This document shows, piece after piece, positions 1-10,086 of a DNA stretch of 64,000 nt. Both the position numbers and the translations under genes were made by a program. Every line of letters begins with the position of its first letter. Positions within the stretch are counted from its first letter, which is position 1. The stretch is from contig OY855908.1 of assembly GCA_963693305.1 (NCBI GenBank), positions 27,101,805 through 27,165,804 on the forward strand, given 5' to 3'. This stretch comes from Meandrina meandrites. Its lineage: Eukaryota; Cnidaria; Anthozoa; Scleractinia; Meandrinidae. A model generated the notes under the pieces. The model was not told the DNA's origin and made no database searches. It saw only the letters and a program-made list of their open reading frames with translations.

Positions 1-1149
1 TGTCATGATCATATCAAAATACACATTTGTGGAGTTCTTAAACGAAATGGAATCATGAGAATACTCGACTGCAGAGAAATGAGCACCAAAGTCTAGCTTA
101 AACGTGATGATTGATCGATCGTTGGGAAATGTTTACATACATTTGGACGGCGACTAAATGACTATAATGCAGCCGCAACAAGAAATTATGCTGCAAGCTC
201 AAATGAAATGAATGATTTACTATCTGAAGCAAAGGTAAGATTCCCTTGGTTACCATCGTGTTTCATTTTGTATAAAGCTTGTAGCAAATGAACTGCTATA
301 TTTTAACATTTGTTGGGAAACTTGCTTCATAATTTCCTGCAAACAACGAAAACCATTTTTACTTGTGGCATTCGTTTCCGTCGATAATAACAAGTTTCTG
401 TCGTTATTTCTTTTAGGTGTGCATATAAATGTAGGAGTTATTTTCCACATGCAAGCAGCAAACCGACTTGACATGTGTTTACTGGAATGTAGTGTTATTA
501 TTTGTTCATCATTTTCGCTTCAGTTTTAATGAAATCGGGATGATGAAACCTTAAACTATATTTTCGAGTTTCTTTCATTTGTCCAAATGTGAATTTTACG
601 TTAATTTGAAAATTAAATATGTAACCAGATAATTTAGAGTTGACTTACATTTGTTTACTTGATAAAAATTAACATATTCACGTTTTTGGATAATATTATT
701 TACAACAGTTCTAATCTCAAGTGTTGACCATACATAGCTCATTGCGATTGAATTTGGCCTTTATGACACAAGCTAGATTTCAACTACATGTATTATTTAG
801 TTTTAAATCACATTTGATAAGGTGAATGTTGTTTTTGTCCTGAAGGCAACTATCAGAATTAAATTAAGTTTTCATCTGATGATCAAAAGTGAAGTTTCTG
901 TAGTCACACTGTTTGCTACAAAGGACAACAACAAGGCAACAGATTTAACAAAATTTTATTCTGTGCAAATTTTGCAGTAATTCAGAAGAAGGCAACATCA
1001 AACTTGTCATGGATTTATGAAAGACTGATATAAAAATACATCTACAATGGCAACTGCCAAGCTCAAAGCTGATAAAACACAACTGATGTATCTTTTCATA
1101 AGAGTAATCACAGTATGTAACTATCAAACACATAAAAATTCCCACTCTA
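1..1149. other. AT-rich non-coding stretch
   Basis: I see no convincing exon, RNA gene or repeat array here. The open frames are short, lack a family signature and have no consistent splice context. Confidence 0.6.
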
Positions 1150-1306
1150 CTTGAGACTGGACGTATACAAAACATGGACCCAGGTCCATGGACCACACCT
1201 GTGGACCCAGTCCATGGACCACCTTGTGGACTGTGGACCTGGTCCATGGACCACCTCATGGACCAGGTCCATGGACCACTCTTAAGGACCTAGTCCATTG
1301 ACCAGC
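1150..1306. repeat. GGTCCATGGACC minisatellite, arm 1
   Basis: Imperfect tandem repeats of the self-complementary 12-mer GGTCCATGGACC with variants such as GGACCCAGTCCATGGACC. The left edge carries cttgagac and gtatacaaaac, which recur in reverse complement at the right edge of the second array (1676-1793). The two arrays are therefore inverted copies about 370 bp apart. Because the unit is palindromic, it gives open frames on either strand that should not be taken as genes. Confidence 0.85.
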
Positions 1307-1675
1307 CCTGGGCCTGATTTTCATCAAACATGTTCACGCACTATATATTTGTATGGTGGATTTGTTTGATCAGTGTTTTTTATAAACAGCATAATTATGT
1401 ATTTCAAAGCTAAACTTTGTTTGCAACAAATTTAACAACAATGATAGGTTAGCCTGTTCAGTTGCACTTCGGCAATTATTTGAAAAATAAATTTATCGAG
1501 CAAAATGCATGAGGAGAACACTGAAACTTCACCCGCCCCTGCTGGCCCATTATAACTGGCAAAAGCCTCAATTACATAGCAGGAAGTGGATACTGAGTGT
1601 CATAAGTTTGAGTTTTATACCCTGTGTTCAGTCTAACCTTTACACTGACAAGTACAAATATGCTTTTGAAAATAG

Positions 1676-1793
1676 GGGGTGGTCCATCAGGTGGTCCATG
1701 GACCAGGTCCATAGGGGTGGTCCATGGACCAGGTCCACAGGGGTGGTCCATGGACCTGGGTCCACGTTTTGTATACGTCCCTTGAGACTTGTT
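1676..1793. repeat. GGTCCATGGACC minisatellite, arm 2
   Basis: Second array of the same palindromic unit, reading ggtggtccatggaccagg several times and ending in ttttgtatacgtcccttgag. That ending is the reverse complement of the flank of the first array, so the pair forms an interrupted inverted repeat. Confidence 0.85.
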
Positions 1794-1875
1794 GTTCTTC
1801 AGAAACTCTATTACAACTGCAGACAGTTGCTTTTAAGATTCCTGTAATAATTTGTATTTATATTTACATAAGGTT

Positions 1876-2270
1876 CTTTCAGTGTGAAGTTTCAATCACA
1901 ATGTACTAGCCTAGTCTTATTGAGCAAAAATTGCTTGAAACCCCACCCTGGGAAGGTGGGTGGCCTAATGGTTAGTGCGCTGGACTCCGGATCGGGCGGT
2001 CCGGGTTCGAGCCCTGGCCGGGGCACTGCGTTGTGTTCTTGGGCAAGATACTTTACTCTCATAGTGCCTCTCTCCTCCCAGGTGTATAAATGGGTACCGG
2101 CAAATTTACTGCTGGGGGTAACCCTGCGATGGACTAGCGTCCCATCCAGGGGGGAGTAGCAATACTCCTAGTCGCTTCACGCTACGGAAACCGGGATAAG
2201 CTCCGGCCTGATGGGCCCCTAGGCTCGTATACAGACTTTACCTTTCAGTGTGAAGTTTCAATCACAATGT
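1876..2270 (+). mobile_element. tRNA-derived SINE with 29-bp target site duplication
   Basis: The element body is about 1905-2241. A Pol III type 2 promoter is visible: box A-like TGGCCTAATGG at 1961-1971 and box B GGTTCGAGCC at 2004-2013. A tRNA-unrelated body follows and ends in gctcgtatacagactttacc. Exact 29-bp direct repeats, starting ctttcagtgtgaagt, flank it at 1876-1904 and 2242-2270. A second copy lies in reverse at 4800-5112 and a 3' scrap at 42484-42530, so this is a dispersed family. About 48 bp of unrelated sequence sits between the left duplication and the tRNA-like head, which may be a 5' extension. SINEs encode no protein and depend on a LINE in trans. Confidence 0.9.
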
Positions 2271-2305
2271 GCAATCCCATTCTGCAACAAGTTCATGCCA
2301 TCCTC

Positions 2306-2714
2306 ATACAGCTATTTCAATTAACGTTGTCGGATTAAATCTTCAAACCTACGAGTCAAGACCGAATGGTGCCATGGGTATTTACTGAAATTTGCATATC
2401 ACCATTGAGGAAATCTACAAGTTTGTATTTTTGCACGTGGAATATTTGTTTTTCTTTCCGTGAAACCTTTCTTGTATCTTTTCTTTCGCCGTTATGTGGT
2501 TTGGATTATTCTTTTTAAATGAAATGAGGCGAAAAAGGATCTTTTCTACACATTTCTGAAGAGAAAGGAAACGAAAAACGTCTCGTTTGCTATATCGCTG
2601 TATCTCATTAGTATTCAGGACGCGTGGAACACTCTTTCTTCGCCCATACTACCTTTCGGTCTTGTCTTAAAGCTTTGAGCTTCAATCCGACAACGTTAAT
2701 TGAAATAGCTGTAT
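2306..2714. mobile_element. MITE-like element with perfect 31-bp terminal inverted repeats
   Basis: Positions 2306-2336 (starting atacagctatttcaatt) are the exact reverse complement of 2684-2714. The 409-bp unit has no credible reading frame, as expected for a non-autonomous DNA transposon. I could not define a target duplication, so the superfamily is open. Confidence 0.65.
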
Positions 2715-3313
2715 ATTTCTATTGCATTTTTCAACTAAAACAGTTGGAAAAGAGACAAAGGTTCATAAGAATAATAACCAGATACCATGAGGTGGCTCGA
2801 AGGAGACTTTGATTTATATAACTCAAAATATTTTACAGAAGTTTTAAAAGCTATCATAATGGTTCTACTCACGAGTGGATATTCGTTTAGATTGTTTTAC
2901 ATTCAGCGGGAACCAGACTCGTTTAGATTTTTACCTTTTGAGAGTGAAATTTTTGCTCAAAACATGGATCTGAGACTGGCGTGATGAAGTGAGGTTACTG
3001 TGGCAATGATACATCTGCCTATCTAAAATGGTTGTAGTTTTTGTTTATCCCCTAGGTAATCTATCTCCACGCAATAAAAAATGCTAAGAATTTTCATTTC
3101 CGGCTTTGCATCACTTTCTCACAAGAGTGTTTTGAAATGTGTTAGAAACGAAATAACCCACTCTTGATTTGCCACTGGGAATGAGTGGATTTTGTTTTAA
3201 GAGGTAAATAATATTTGCCTGGTATAATCAAGCACATGAGGATGCCTCAATAAGCAGCTAAATGTGCTAAATTCTTGTTAAGCTAGCACAATGTGCAAAT
3301 ACAGTTGAACTTT

Positions 3314-3879
3314 TCAGTGATTTGCGTTTTGCATATTACTTTCAACATGCGGCCATTTAAGTAGTACCCCATATAACTCAATGCCATATAAAAACATTCC
3401 ATATTTGCCGGATGAATTCATGGCCGTTTGGAGAATCCTGAAGTAACGAAAAGCTCCTACCTCTTCTTTTGCTGGCCACGTGCCTGTGAAATATGGTTCG
3501 GTACCTCTAAAATGAAGCGGAGAACTATTTTTTTTACTTTCTAAATCCTTCCAATGCTTTCCATCAATTGACCCTTGGAGCATCCAGCGACGAAGCAATG
3601 AATCGCCTTCTTTCTTCCCGTGTCTTAAAGCATAGTGAGTTAGGAACAAGAGGTGATTCTCTCCTAAATCAACGCACCACCAAGAATCCTCCTTTGCATC
3701 CGTTCCACAGCTGCCACCTTTGTCCTTTCGTTTATACATTGTATGGTCGAGTACGTCATTAGCTTTTCCCGGCCCATCGGATGATCTGGTGGCAAATATG
3801 TCTGCGGATTTTCCCTGTATTCTTAAGGCATGGATAACTCCGGGCTTTCCAAAGTCCTCTATTCCAGGGAAGAAAGCAC
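3314..3879 (-). CDS. Terminal exon: F5/8 type C-like (galactose-binding-fold) domain
   Basis: Last coding exon of a minus-strand gene. On the minus strand it follows a good acceptor (polypyrimidine tract ending ttttattcag) and stays open to a stop at 3314-3316. The protein contains FPGIEDFGKPGVI, ATRSSDGPGKA, SWWCVDLGE, THYALRHG, LQGSIDGKHW, TWPAKEE, YFRILQTAMNSSGKYG and GIELYGVL. These are hallmarks of the F5/8-C-like beta-sandwich found in HECTD1- and BTBD9-type proteins. Such domains usually bind proteins or glycans; the ligand here is unknown. The exon begins with two bases of a split codon (phase 1 intron), which fits the donor of the coiled-coil exon at 5163-5666 exactly. It has no methionine of its own near the start; an internal ATG at 3739 would cut off part of the domain. 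The main uncertainty is whether the gene is still expressed. Confidence 0.8.
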
Positions 3880-4791
3880 CTGAATAAAAAAGAAATTATT
3901 ATTTTTGTTGAAAATGGTGATAACAAGAGAACTAATGGATGCCTTTCCTTCCTCTCCCCTCAACCGTCGAAGATATCTGGAATTTTTTTTTTTATCTGGC
4001 CCCGAAGCGACGTGAGCGTTTGATTTGAACTTCTTATGTGCGAACACCAACTACTACTAGTTCCCAGTGTATGACTTCACATAGCTATATGCTAAAATTA
4101 TAGACATGTACTGGGCCAAATAGCTCTCAGCTAGGTACTTGATCACAAGACCAGAACATTCCCACCGAAGAAAGGAAAGCAAACAAGGATCGACCAATGA
4201 AGAATTGGCTTTAAAAGGTTTGGTTAGAATTTGTTGGTCATTCTATACTCTCAATATTATATACAATAAGACAGATTATTATACGTTGCAGTCTTCTCAT
4301 TGGGTAAAAACCTACAGTTAATTCTGGGAATCGGCGCAGCCTACAGATAATTATTGGCAGATTAGTGAATAACCTGTAAGTTGTTCGCGCAATGCATGAT
4401 TTACAAAATTAATGTCAAGTTCACGGGTGGTAAGTGGCATCTTGCACACAGCGAAGTAAAAATGGCTCGTTCATTCGCTTCGTAAACGGTGCGTTTGTCG
4501 GTATTTTGTATAAAACAGTTTTTAGATTCAGTTTTTGTTATATCAGGAATAATGAAGGTCTCGCTAGGGGGTATCAGCCTTAGCCTTCAGGTTTGTCTGA
4601 TAACACTTACCTCGACCTTGATTATTCCGGATATCACAGAATTTTTTTTTTCAAGTTTTCCGAAATTTGCGTCACGTTACAGCACACATAACGTCATTTT
4701 CGTGGTCTATACTCTCACGGAGCATAAATGAGCGAATGAGCGCCCGAATGTAACTCCCTCTTGTTTTCGGTAACTCTCTTAATAAACACAT

Positions 4792-5120
4792 GGAAATTAG
4801 GTAAAGGTAAAGTAAGGTAAAGTCTGCATACGAGCCTAGTGGCCCATCAGGCCGGAGCTTATCCCGGTTTCCGTAGCATGAAGCGACTAGGAGTATTTCT
4901 ACTCCCCCCCTGGATGGGATGCTAGTCCATCGCAGCGTTACCCCCAGCAGTAAATTCGCCGGTACCCATTTATACACCTGGGTGGAGAGAGGCACTATGA
5001 GAGTAAAGTATCTTGCCCAAGAACACAATGCAGTGCCCCGGCCAGGGCTCGAACCCGGACCGCCCGATCCGGAGTCCAACGCACTAACCATTAGGCCACC
5101 GCGCCTCCCCACGGAAATTA
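4792..5120 (-). mobile_element. tRNA-derived SINE inserted in an intron
   Basis: Reverse-strand copy of the SINE family at 1905-2241, with the same box A/box B head (plus-strand gaacccggaccgcc around 5050) and the tail ctcgtatgcagactttacc followed by ctttacctta-like repeats. It is flanked by 8-bp direct repeats GGAAATTA at 4792-4799 and 5113-5120. It sits inside the intron between the coiled-coil and F5/8-C exons. Reading through it creates a false C-terminus on the upstream exon. Confidence 0.9.
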
Positions 5121-5162
5121 ACTTCATGTTAAACGTTTCCTGTCTGCAAAGTTGGTACTTAC

Positions 5163-5666
5163 TCCTCACGAAGTTTGTGATAATATTTTTTTCTAGCGTT
5201 ATGACATAGGACTGGCTCTCTTTCATCTTTCGCTGAAGTCGAAGTACCTGGTTCTTGTGTTCTGTTACCTCTTTCGAGAGATCATCATTACTTGTTGTTA
5301 TCTCTTTAACAGTTGACTCGAGCTCATGTTTATTCTTTTCAAGCTCTTTCATCTTTTCTTCTAGTTGTCCATTCTTCTTTTTTAGGTTTTCTTTCTCCTG
5401 TTCTAGGTTTTTGTTCTCCACTCTTAGGTCGTTGTCCTCGTTTTTAAGTTTTCTATTCTCATCCATTAATTTTTTATTTTCCTCATTGCTTTTTCTGTTA
5501 CCCTCCTTTATTTTTTCTATCTTTTCCGTTGCACTTTTAAGTTCAGTTTTTAACTTCTCTCTTTCATCTCTGCATTCTTTTAATTCCACCTCCAAGGGCT
5601 TCTTCTCTTTGTTCTGAAGGTCTTCATACTCTGTCCTTAATCTGCACTGTGAACAAGTTTGGTTTC
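5163..5666 (-). CDS. Internal exon encoding a long coiled coil
   Basis: A 504-nt exon (168 codons) bounded by acceptor aaatttag before 5666 and donor GTAAGT after 5163, with phase-1 introns on both sides. It starts around QTCSQCRLRTEYEDLQ and then runs as near-continuous charged heptads rich in E, K, L and N (for example ENKKLMDENRKLKNEDN and LEEKMKELEKNKHELE). It ends near NIITNFVR. This is a classic oligomerisation coiled coil. The single base left at the donor plus the two bases at 3879-3878 form a serine codon, giving an in-frame join to the F5/8-C exon. Upstream exons are not evident nearby. Because of its phase, the death-domain exon at 47494-47763 could precede it. Confidence 0.75.
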
Positions 5667-6304
5667 CTAAATTTAACAAGACCTCGAGTTAAAGAAGGTT
5701 TACACCACAATATTCAAATCTATAAATGCAACTAGAAATGCGTGGCCCGCAGAACCTCCCGCAGGTAGGGGTAGGGTCTATGCAGGCCACTGAGAAAACA
5801 CCCTTTAGAAGTAACAATCAAAAGTTGTTTTGTTTTTTTATCGGCGATATTGAAATGAAGATAAACTTGACTTATAACGGCGGCAGTTGTACAATGAATA
5901 ATATTTCAAAGCTTTAGACCATGTGAGTTGCCAACTTAATAAGCTATGAAAAGCGAGTGGAGAGAAACTAAGCAATATATGAACAAGAGCGGATGTGTTT
6001 CGAACTACAGAACGCGTCGCTAAAATACATGTTTATTAATATAAAGTGTTGTGTCTCTCGTTGAGTAAGTTAAAAAATTGCTAGCACACGCCTAATCTCT
6101 CCTCCACAGTTTTTTTAAGAGACCCACAACAAAAACACAAGATTGTTTGCTTTTTAGGAAAATCACAAACTTGCCAAACATTGAGCTTCGTGACGTTTTT
6201 GTCATAAAATATTTCAAGGCCGTTGCCAGATCGATGCCTGTCATGCGAAGCCATGATAACTTCACGCAGTTGGGCATTAAGGTTTTGCCCAAAGCGAAAC
6301 GCCT
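5667..6304. other. No clear gene
   Basis: Short open frames on both strands (for example 6092-6307 minus) without family signatures. A 3' remnant of the R2-like relic may extend into it, but I cannot show that. Confidence 0.5.
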
Positions 6305-6586
6305 CAAATGGCTCTCAGATTGTCATTCAATCTCAGTGGTATTGATCCCAATGCTCCCACTACCACTGGAATAACCTTTGTCCTCACACCCCACATTTTT
6401 CGAACTTCTTTTGCTAGATCTTGATACCTTTCAACTTTTTCATCTTCCTTCTCTCTCACCCCATTATCCTATGGAATTGCAACATCTATAATCTGACAGC
6501 TCTTGTCTCTCTTGTCAATGATCACCAAATCCGGTCTCCTAGCCCCAATTTCATGGTCTGTTCGCACACTGAAGTCCCATAGAAGT
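6305..6586 (-). pseudogene. R2-type retroelement relic, restriction-like endonuclease domain
   Basis: On the minus strand the frame reads LLWDFSVRTDHEIGARRPDL, then VIIDKRDKSCQIIDVAIP, a stop, and continues with EKVERYQDLAKEVRKMWGV and VIPVVVGALGSI. The RRPD followed by IIDK and IIDVAIP pattern is the PD-(D/E)XK-like endonuclease core of R2/R4/NeSL-type non-LTR retrotransposons. In those elements it nicks the DNA target for reverse transcription. Two in-frame stops (after IDVAIP and after DNLRAI) and the lack of an upstream reverse transcriptase show it is a dead fragment. Its 5' side is cut by the GTAC/GGAC microsatellite. Confidence 0.75.
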
Positions 6587-6588
6587 TT

Positions 6589-6715
6589 GTACGTACGTAC
6601 GTACGTACGTACGGACGGACGGACGGACGGACGGACGGACGGACGGACGGACGGACGGACGGACGGACGGACGGACGGACGGACGGACGGACGGACGGAC
6701 GGACGGACGGACGGA
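6589..6715. repeat. (GTAC)n(GGAC)n microsatellite
   Basis: A short GTAC run passes directly into more than 25 copies of GGAC. A shorter GGAC run lies at the equivalent place in R1 copy c (about 29369-29399), so the microsatellite is part of the R1 repeat and has expanded here. Confidence 0.95.
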
Positions 6716-6934
6716 TTAGGCTTGGGGACGAGTTTATCTTTGTCCTTGATTTGGAGTCCTTCTTACGCAAAAGTAACACAAAAACATTTTTTGGTTTGTT
6801 GAGAGTTAAAATGTCATAGAAACTTGTAAGAACACTGTATTATTTCAGCGTTTTTTTTTTCTCATGTTTTCTCATGATCTGGACATTTCATTTCAACTTA
6901 AACGAAGCGGTTGTATGAGAAGGCGACAAATTGC

Positions 6935-7523
6935 TGGTTTTCACTGTCACGCCACAAAAAAGTAAATCCAAAACTATTGAGTGAAAAAACTCAAGAATAT
7001 TATAGTTTGTAGAAAATTACCAGATATTCTGTTTGTCCAAGTCTCGGGTTTGTACGGTATTCCGTACTCGAGTTATCCGTCAACATGTTTCACACAAATT
7101 TACAGAGCTCTGTATGGAAACGCCATGTTGGTGCCCATGTAGTTGGGCACCAACATGGCGGCCGGAAATCAATGAAAACATCTGGAATTCACTTTTGCTA
7201 TAAAAGGCAGTTATATCACTCTCATGAACAAGTAAGCATTCACATAAACACTTCTCACAAAACCTCAACTGTTCAGATTGTTAAAAATCGTAGGATAAGG
7301 CATTATTTTGAAGCATACGTGACAGCCTTCTGGCGGCCATCTTGATGTCGTGTGGCGTGAAATTCCGAAGTTCAAAATGGTCTATCTTAAAGACGGCGGC
7401 TGCTATCCAGCTAAAAACCCTCAACAAGATGTATATTAATGATGTCTAATAGCCAGTGAAGGATAAAACTCAGGGGTCTTGCGATTCTGGATTTTACAAT
7501 TTTATGACGTCACGTGAAAACCA
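6935..7523 (+). mobile_element. 589-bp MITE, copy 1
   Basis: Starts TGGTTTTCACTGTCACG and ends CGTCACGTGAAAACCA, an imperfect terminal inverted repeat. It is close to 52801-53390 and more distantly related to 62036-62624, all 589-590 bp. It contains a perfect 16-bp hairpin (7122-7137 with 7144-7159, arm gccatgttggtgccca). The R1 copy at about 29140 shows the same locus without this insert. Reading frames inside (7080-7345) are not conserved between copies. Confidence 0.8.
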
Positions 7524-7921
7524 AGAATAGTTGGTACGTTGTTGACTTTTTAACCTGAATGAAAGACGCGAAGAAAGGTCAAAGCATGCTGGAAAACATA
7601 GTTCTTCGTGAATATTTCTCACTCTATTTACTCATCTACATCATGGAAACTCATGCCAAATGATTTAGGACAACCTCTTAACGGGAAGGTCCGAAATAAT
7701 TGCCGACTTCAACATGATATACATCGGACAACACCGAGAGTTGAAGCACTGCGGCTAACCAAGGCTGAAAATTAATTGAGCTGACATTGAGCTTAAATAA
7801 AAGTGAGCTCAGAGCCGGTGAAGTTCACTAAGTGATGGATAAAAGACCGTTAACAGCCACACCGAAAGGAAAGGAGAGATCAATCTTTGCTGATAATTCA
7901 AAACATGTAACTTATATGTCG

Positions 7922-8215
7922 CTGGTTCAAACGTCGCGCTATCGTCGTGTCGAACTCAATTAAATGAATTAAGTTCGACACTTAGCGCGACTGTAGCTCG
8001 ACGTTTGAATCAACGTCGCGCCAGAGTCGGGTAGCGCGACAAGCTTAGTTGCGCTACCCGACTCTGGCGCGACGTTGATTCAAACGTCGAGCTACAGTCG
8101 CGCTTAACAAAATTGATGTGAAACCTAATGCATACATTATGATAATGTAGTCCCGAGCACTTTCACAGCGGGATTACGTGAGACGCATGCGTAAATATGT
8201 TTCAGATTTTGAAAT
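7922..8215. repeat. Hairpin block with a 54-bp perfect palindrome
   Basis: Positions 7984-8037 are the exact reverse complement of 8051-8104, with a 13-nt loop. A smaller hairpin (gtgtcgaact with agttcgacac) lies just upstream. The block interrupts R1 homology at about 7922, so it arrived as an insertion, probably a fold-back element. Confidence 0.85.
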
Positions 8216-8640
8216 ATGGCGGCTTGGAAAAGTACCTTTGCTCATAGCGATGTGAATGACAACGAAAGCTTCGACTCAGAGTTCGAAGATGAAGGCTGGT
8301 CACCTGAGCAACGCGAAAACAGCAGTAACACGACTGAGTCGGATTTAGCAGAACTTTCAAGCGTAGCGATCGCAAAATCAAAGTCGACCACTTCACGAAA
8401 GCCGGGAAGAAAGGGAAACGGTAATAACAGAAATGGTTGACATCATTTGTTCGAGTGAACTTCTCAGGAAAGAACCTATATTCAAAAACACCTCACGTTC
8501 GCGAAACACGGCATTCTATACGGATGTCGTGAAACAACTTCAGGAACGACTCGCTAGCCGTGGCGAAAATTTTCGATTGGGGGCGAGTCAACAGCTATTT
8601 GGTGCGACGTTGAATTTGAAGTAGTGTCGGTTTTCAGATC
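8216..8640 (+). pseudogene. Myb/SANT-like (PIF/Harbinger accessory type) gene fragment
   Basis: An ATG at 8216 opens MAAWKSTFAHSDVND followed by an acidic stretch and SRKPGRKG. In a second frame VDIICSSELLRKEPIFKNT, FYTDVVKQLQERLASRGENF follow. The pattern, a basic linker and then an I/V-rich helix, a K-x-I-F-x-N-T motif and a RGE-x-F motif, fits the Myb/SANT-like DNA-binding proteins often linked to Harbinger transposons in cnidarians. The frame change near 8420 and the decayed end after ENF indicate a pseudogene. A splice donor (GTAATA near 8417) could instead end a real first exon, but no matching acceptor is clear. The family call rests on pattern memory, not a search. Confidence 0.45.
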
Positions 8641-8991
8641 TTCCCGTAAATATAATGCTGCTTACAAACCTTTTCATGTTTGTACATTTTATACAGACAT
8701 TGTTTACTAAATATTTCGTTTAGGTTAATTGTTTTGTGCTTTAGTTAGGGGAGTTAACTGTGATGTTCATGATTGACCATGATCGGATTTTGATAACAAT
8801 ATCAAATTATTAAGTTTAGGCCTCACGGAATGGTACCCTCCCCCTTGGATCCCTGATGCCGAAATATTTGAGACATGCGCAGAGTACTTTTCTGGGAAAA
8901 CTGCTTTTCTTAGGGGTACGCGGGCTCAACTCGCTAATATTTACATTCACTCAAGCAAATTATTTTAAAATTGCAACAAAATGTCGAGCAA

Positions 8992-9229
8992 ATGGGACGA
9001 AAAAGGGTTCACGGCGGCCAGTTTTCCCGGTTTTTTCAACCGTCAGGAAAGAAGAAGAAAGAAGTTACCAATGAGAACGTGAAAAAAATAGCTACAAGCA
9101 GTGTCCGAGTAGAATTGAAAAACCTGTCGAGGGAGGAAAAAATCGACAAACTCGAGCGAGACTTTAAACGCCTACAGTGTGAAAGTGCCGGCCTGAAGAG
9201 GACAATACAAACTCTACGACGAAGTATAG
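8992..9229 (+). CDS. hAT-like transposase, N-terminal exon (basic and coiled-coil)
   Basis: Starts at ATG 8992 (MGRKRVHGGQFSRFF) and runs through a basic stretch GKKKKEV into a coiled coil (LSREEKIDKLERDFKRL and GLKRTIQTLRRS). It ends at donor AG|GTAAGTG. The leftover base fits the two bases at the start of the next exon at 10087, giving a valine codon and an in-frame continuation FLKRINNDLRKDVSKLQ. The coiled coil probably mediates dimerisation. I see no BED or THAP zinc finger upstream. An alternative upstream TTG in the same frame is unlikely to be the start. Confidence 0.55.
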
Positions 9230-10086
9230 GTAAGTGTCTGCTCAAGTAGTCATCAAGCCGTCTATAAATCTCCTAAAATGTGTTTGTTAAAGTTTCTGAA
9301 TTACCGGTAAAAGCCGCTTTCCCACAAACGCATAAAAAATTAATGGCGATCGATGTTGTCACTAAAATTCTTAAATTCAAACACATTTCATGTAATAATA
9401 TATTACCACTGCAAGGGGTCAAGGTAAATGAAAAGTTTTTAAAATAAAGCAAACTTAATGGTTAGGACACGGCTTTGTGTCTAAATACCAATCTTGAAGC
9501 GGCAATTTTGGTGATCGAGTTGGACGCCGAGTTGCGAAGCAAAAAAAATAAAATAAATAATACACATACTCTAGGACTGGATATCACCGCTTCGATAAAA
9601 AAAGGCTCCTTCATAGCTGGGTACACAGTAAACAATATTTGAATGGAGCTAAATGCTCTTTTAAAAAAGCCTGCCTGCTCGAGCCGTTGCAAAATGTATG
9701 AAGATTATTTTTAATTTTGTGGCCGGCCGGCTTTCGTATATTATGCCAGTACCCCAGGTACTTTCGTGGGTTCATGTTTAAAAAAAAAACAGCGTCCTAA
9801 CCAAAAGCGACCGACAAATTTTAGTCTAGTGAGAATGCATATTTTCCCAAAGGGTTTGTCTGCCTTTCGTTTTGTAAAATAGCAGGTCAACATCTCGACT
9901 CGATAGAAGCGGACCGCTGAGGAAACAGTAACTTTCATAAATCCACACAAGTACACTGAATAGTTTAGTTATTCAATCCTTAAATTTATTATTTAAATTA
10001 AAAAAGCTTGTACTCTTATAACACCTTTAAGGCCCCATTTATCATAATAAGGAACAGTTTTTAATAATGGCATTTTCATATTTACA

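Noticed and set aside
945..1259. ORF rich in GGPWTGSTGVVHGPG
   Set aside because: Produced by the palindromic GGTCCATGGACC minisatellite; equivalent ORFs appear on the other strand at 1509-1847.
4672..5162. C-terminal extension of the coiled-coil frame (DSGSGGPGSSPGRGTALCS)
   Set aside because: This is read-through past the GTAAGT donor into the SINE; the same peptide is encoded by the SINE at 1884-2159.
6503..6802. ORFs with GRTDGRTD and RPSVRPSV repeats on opposite strands
   Set aside because: Direct translations of the GGAC microsatellite.
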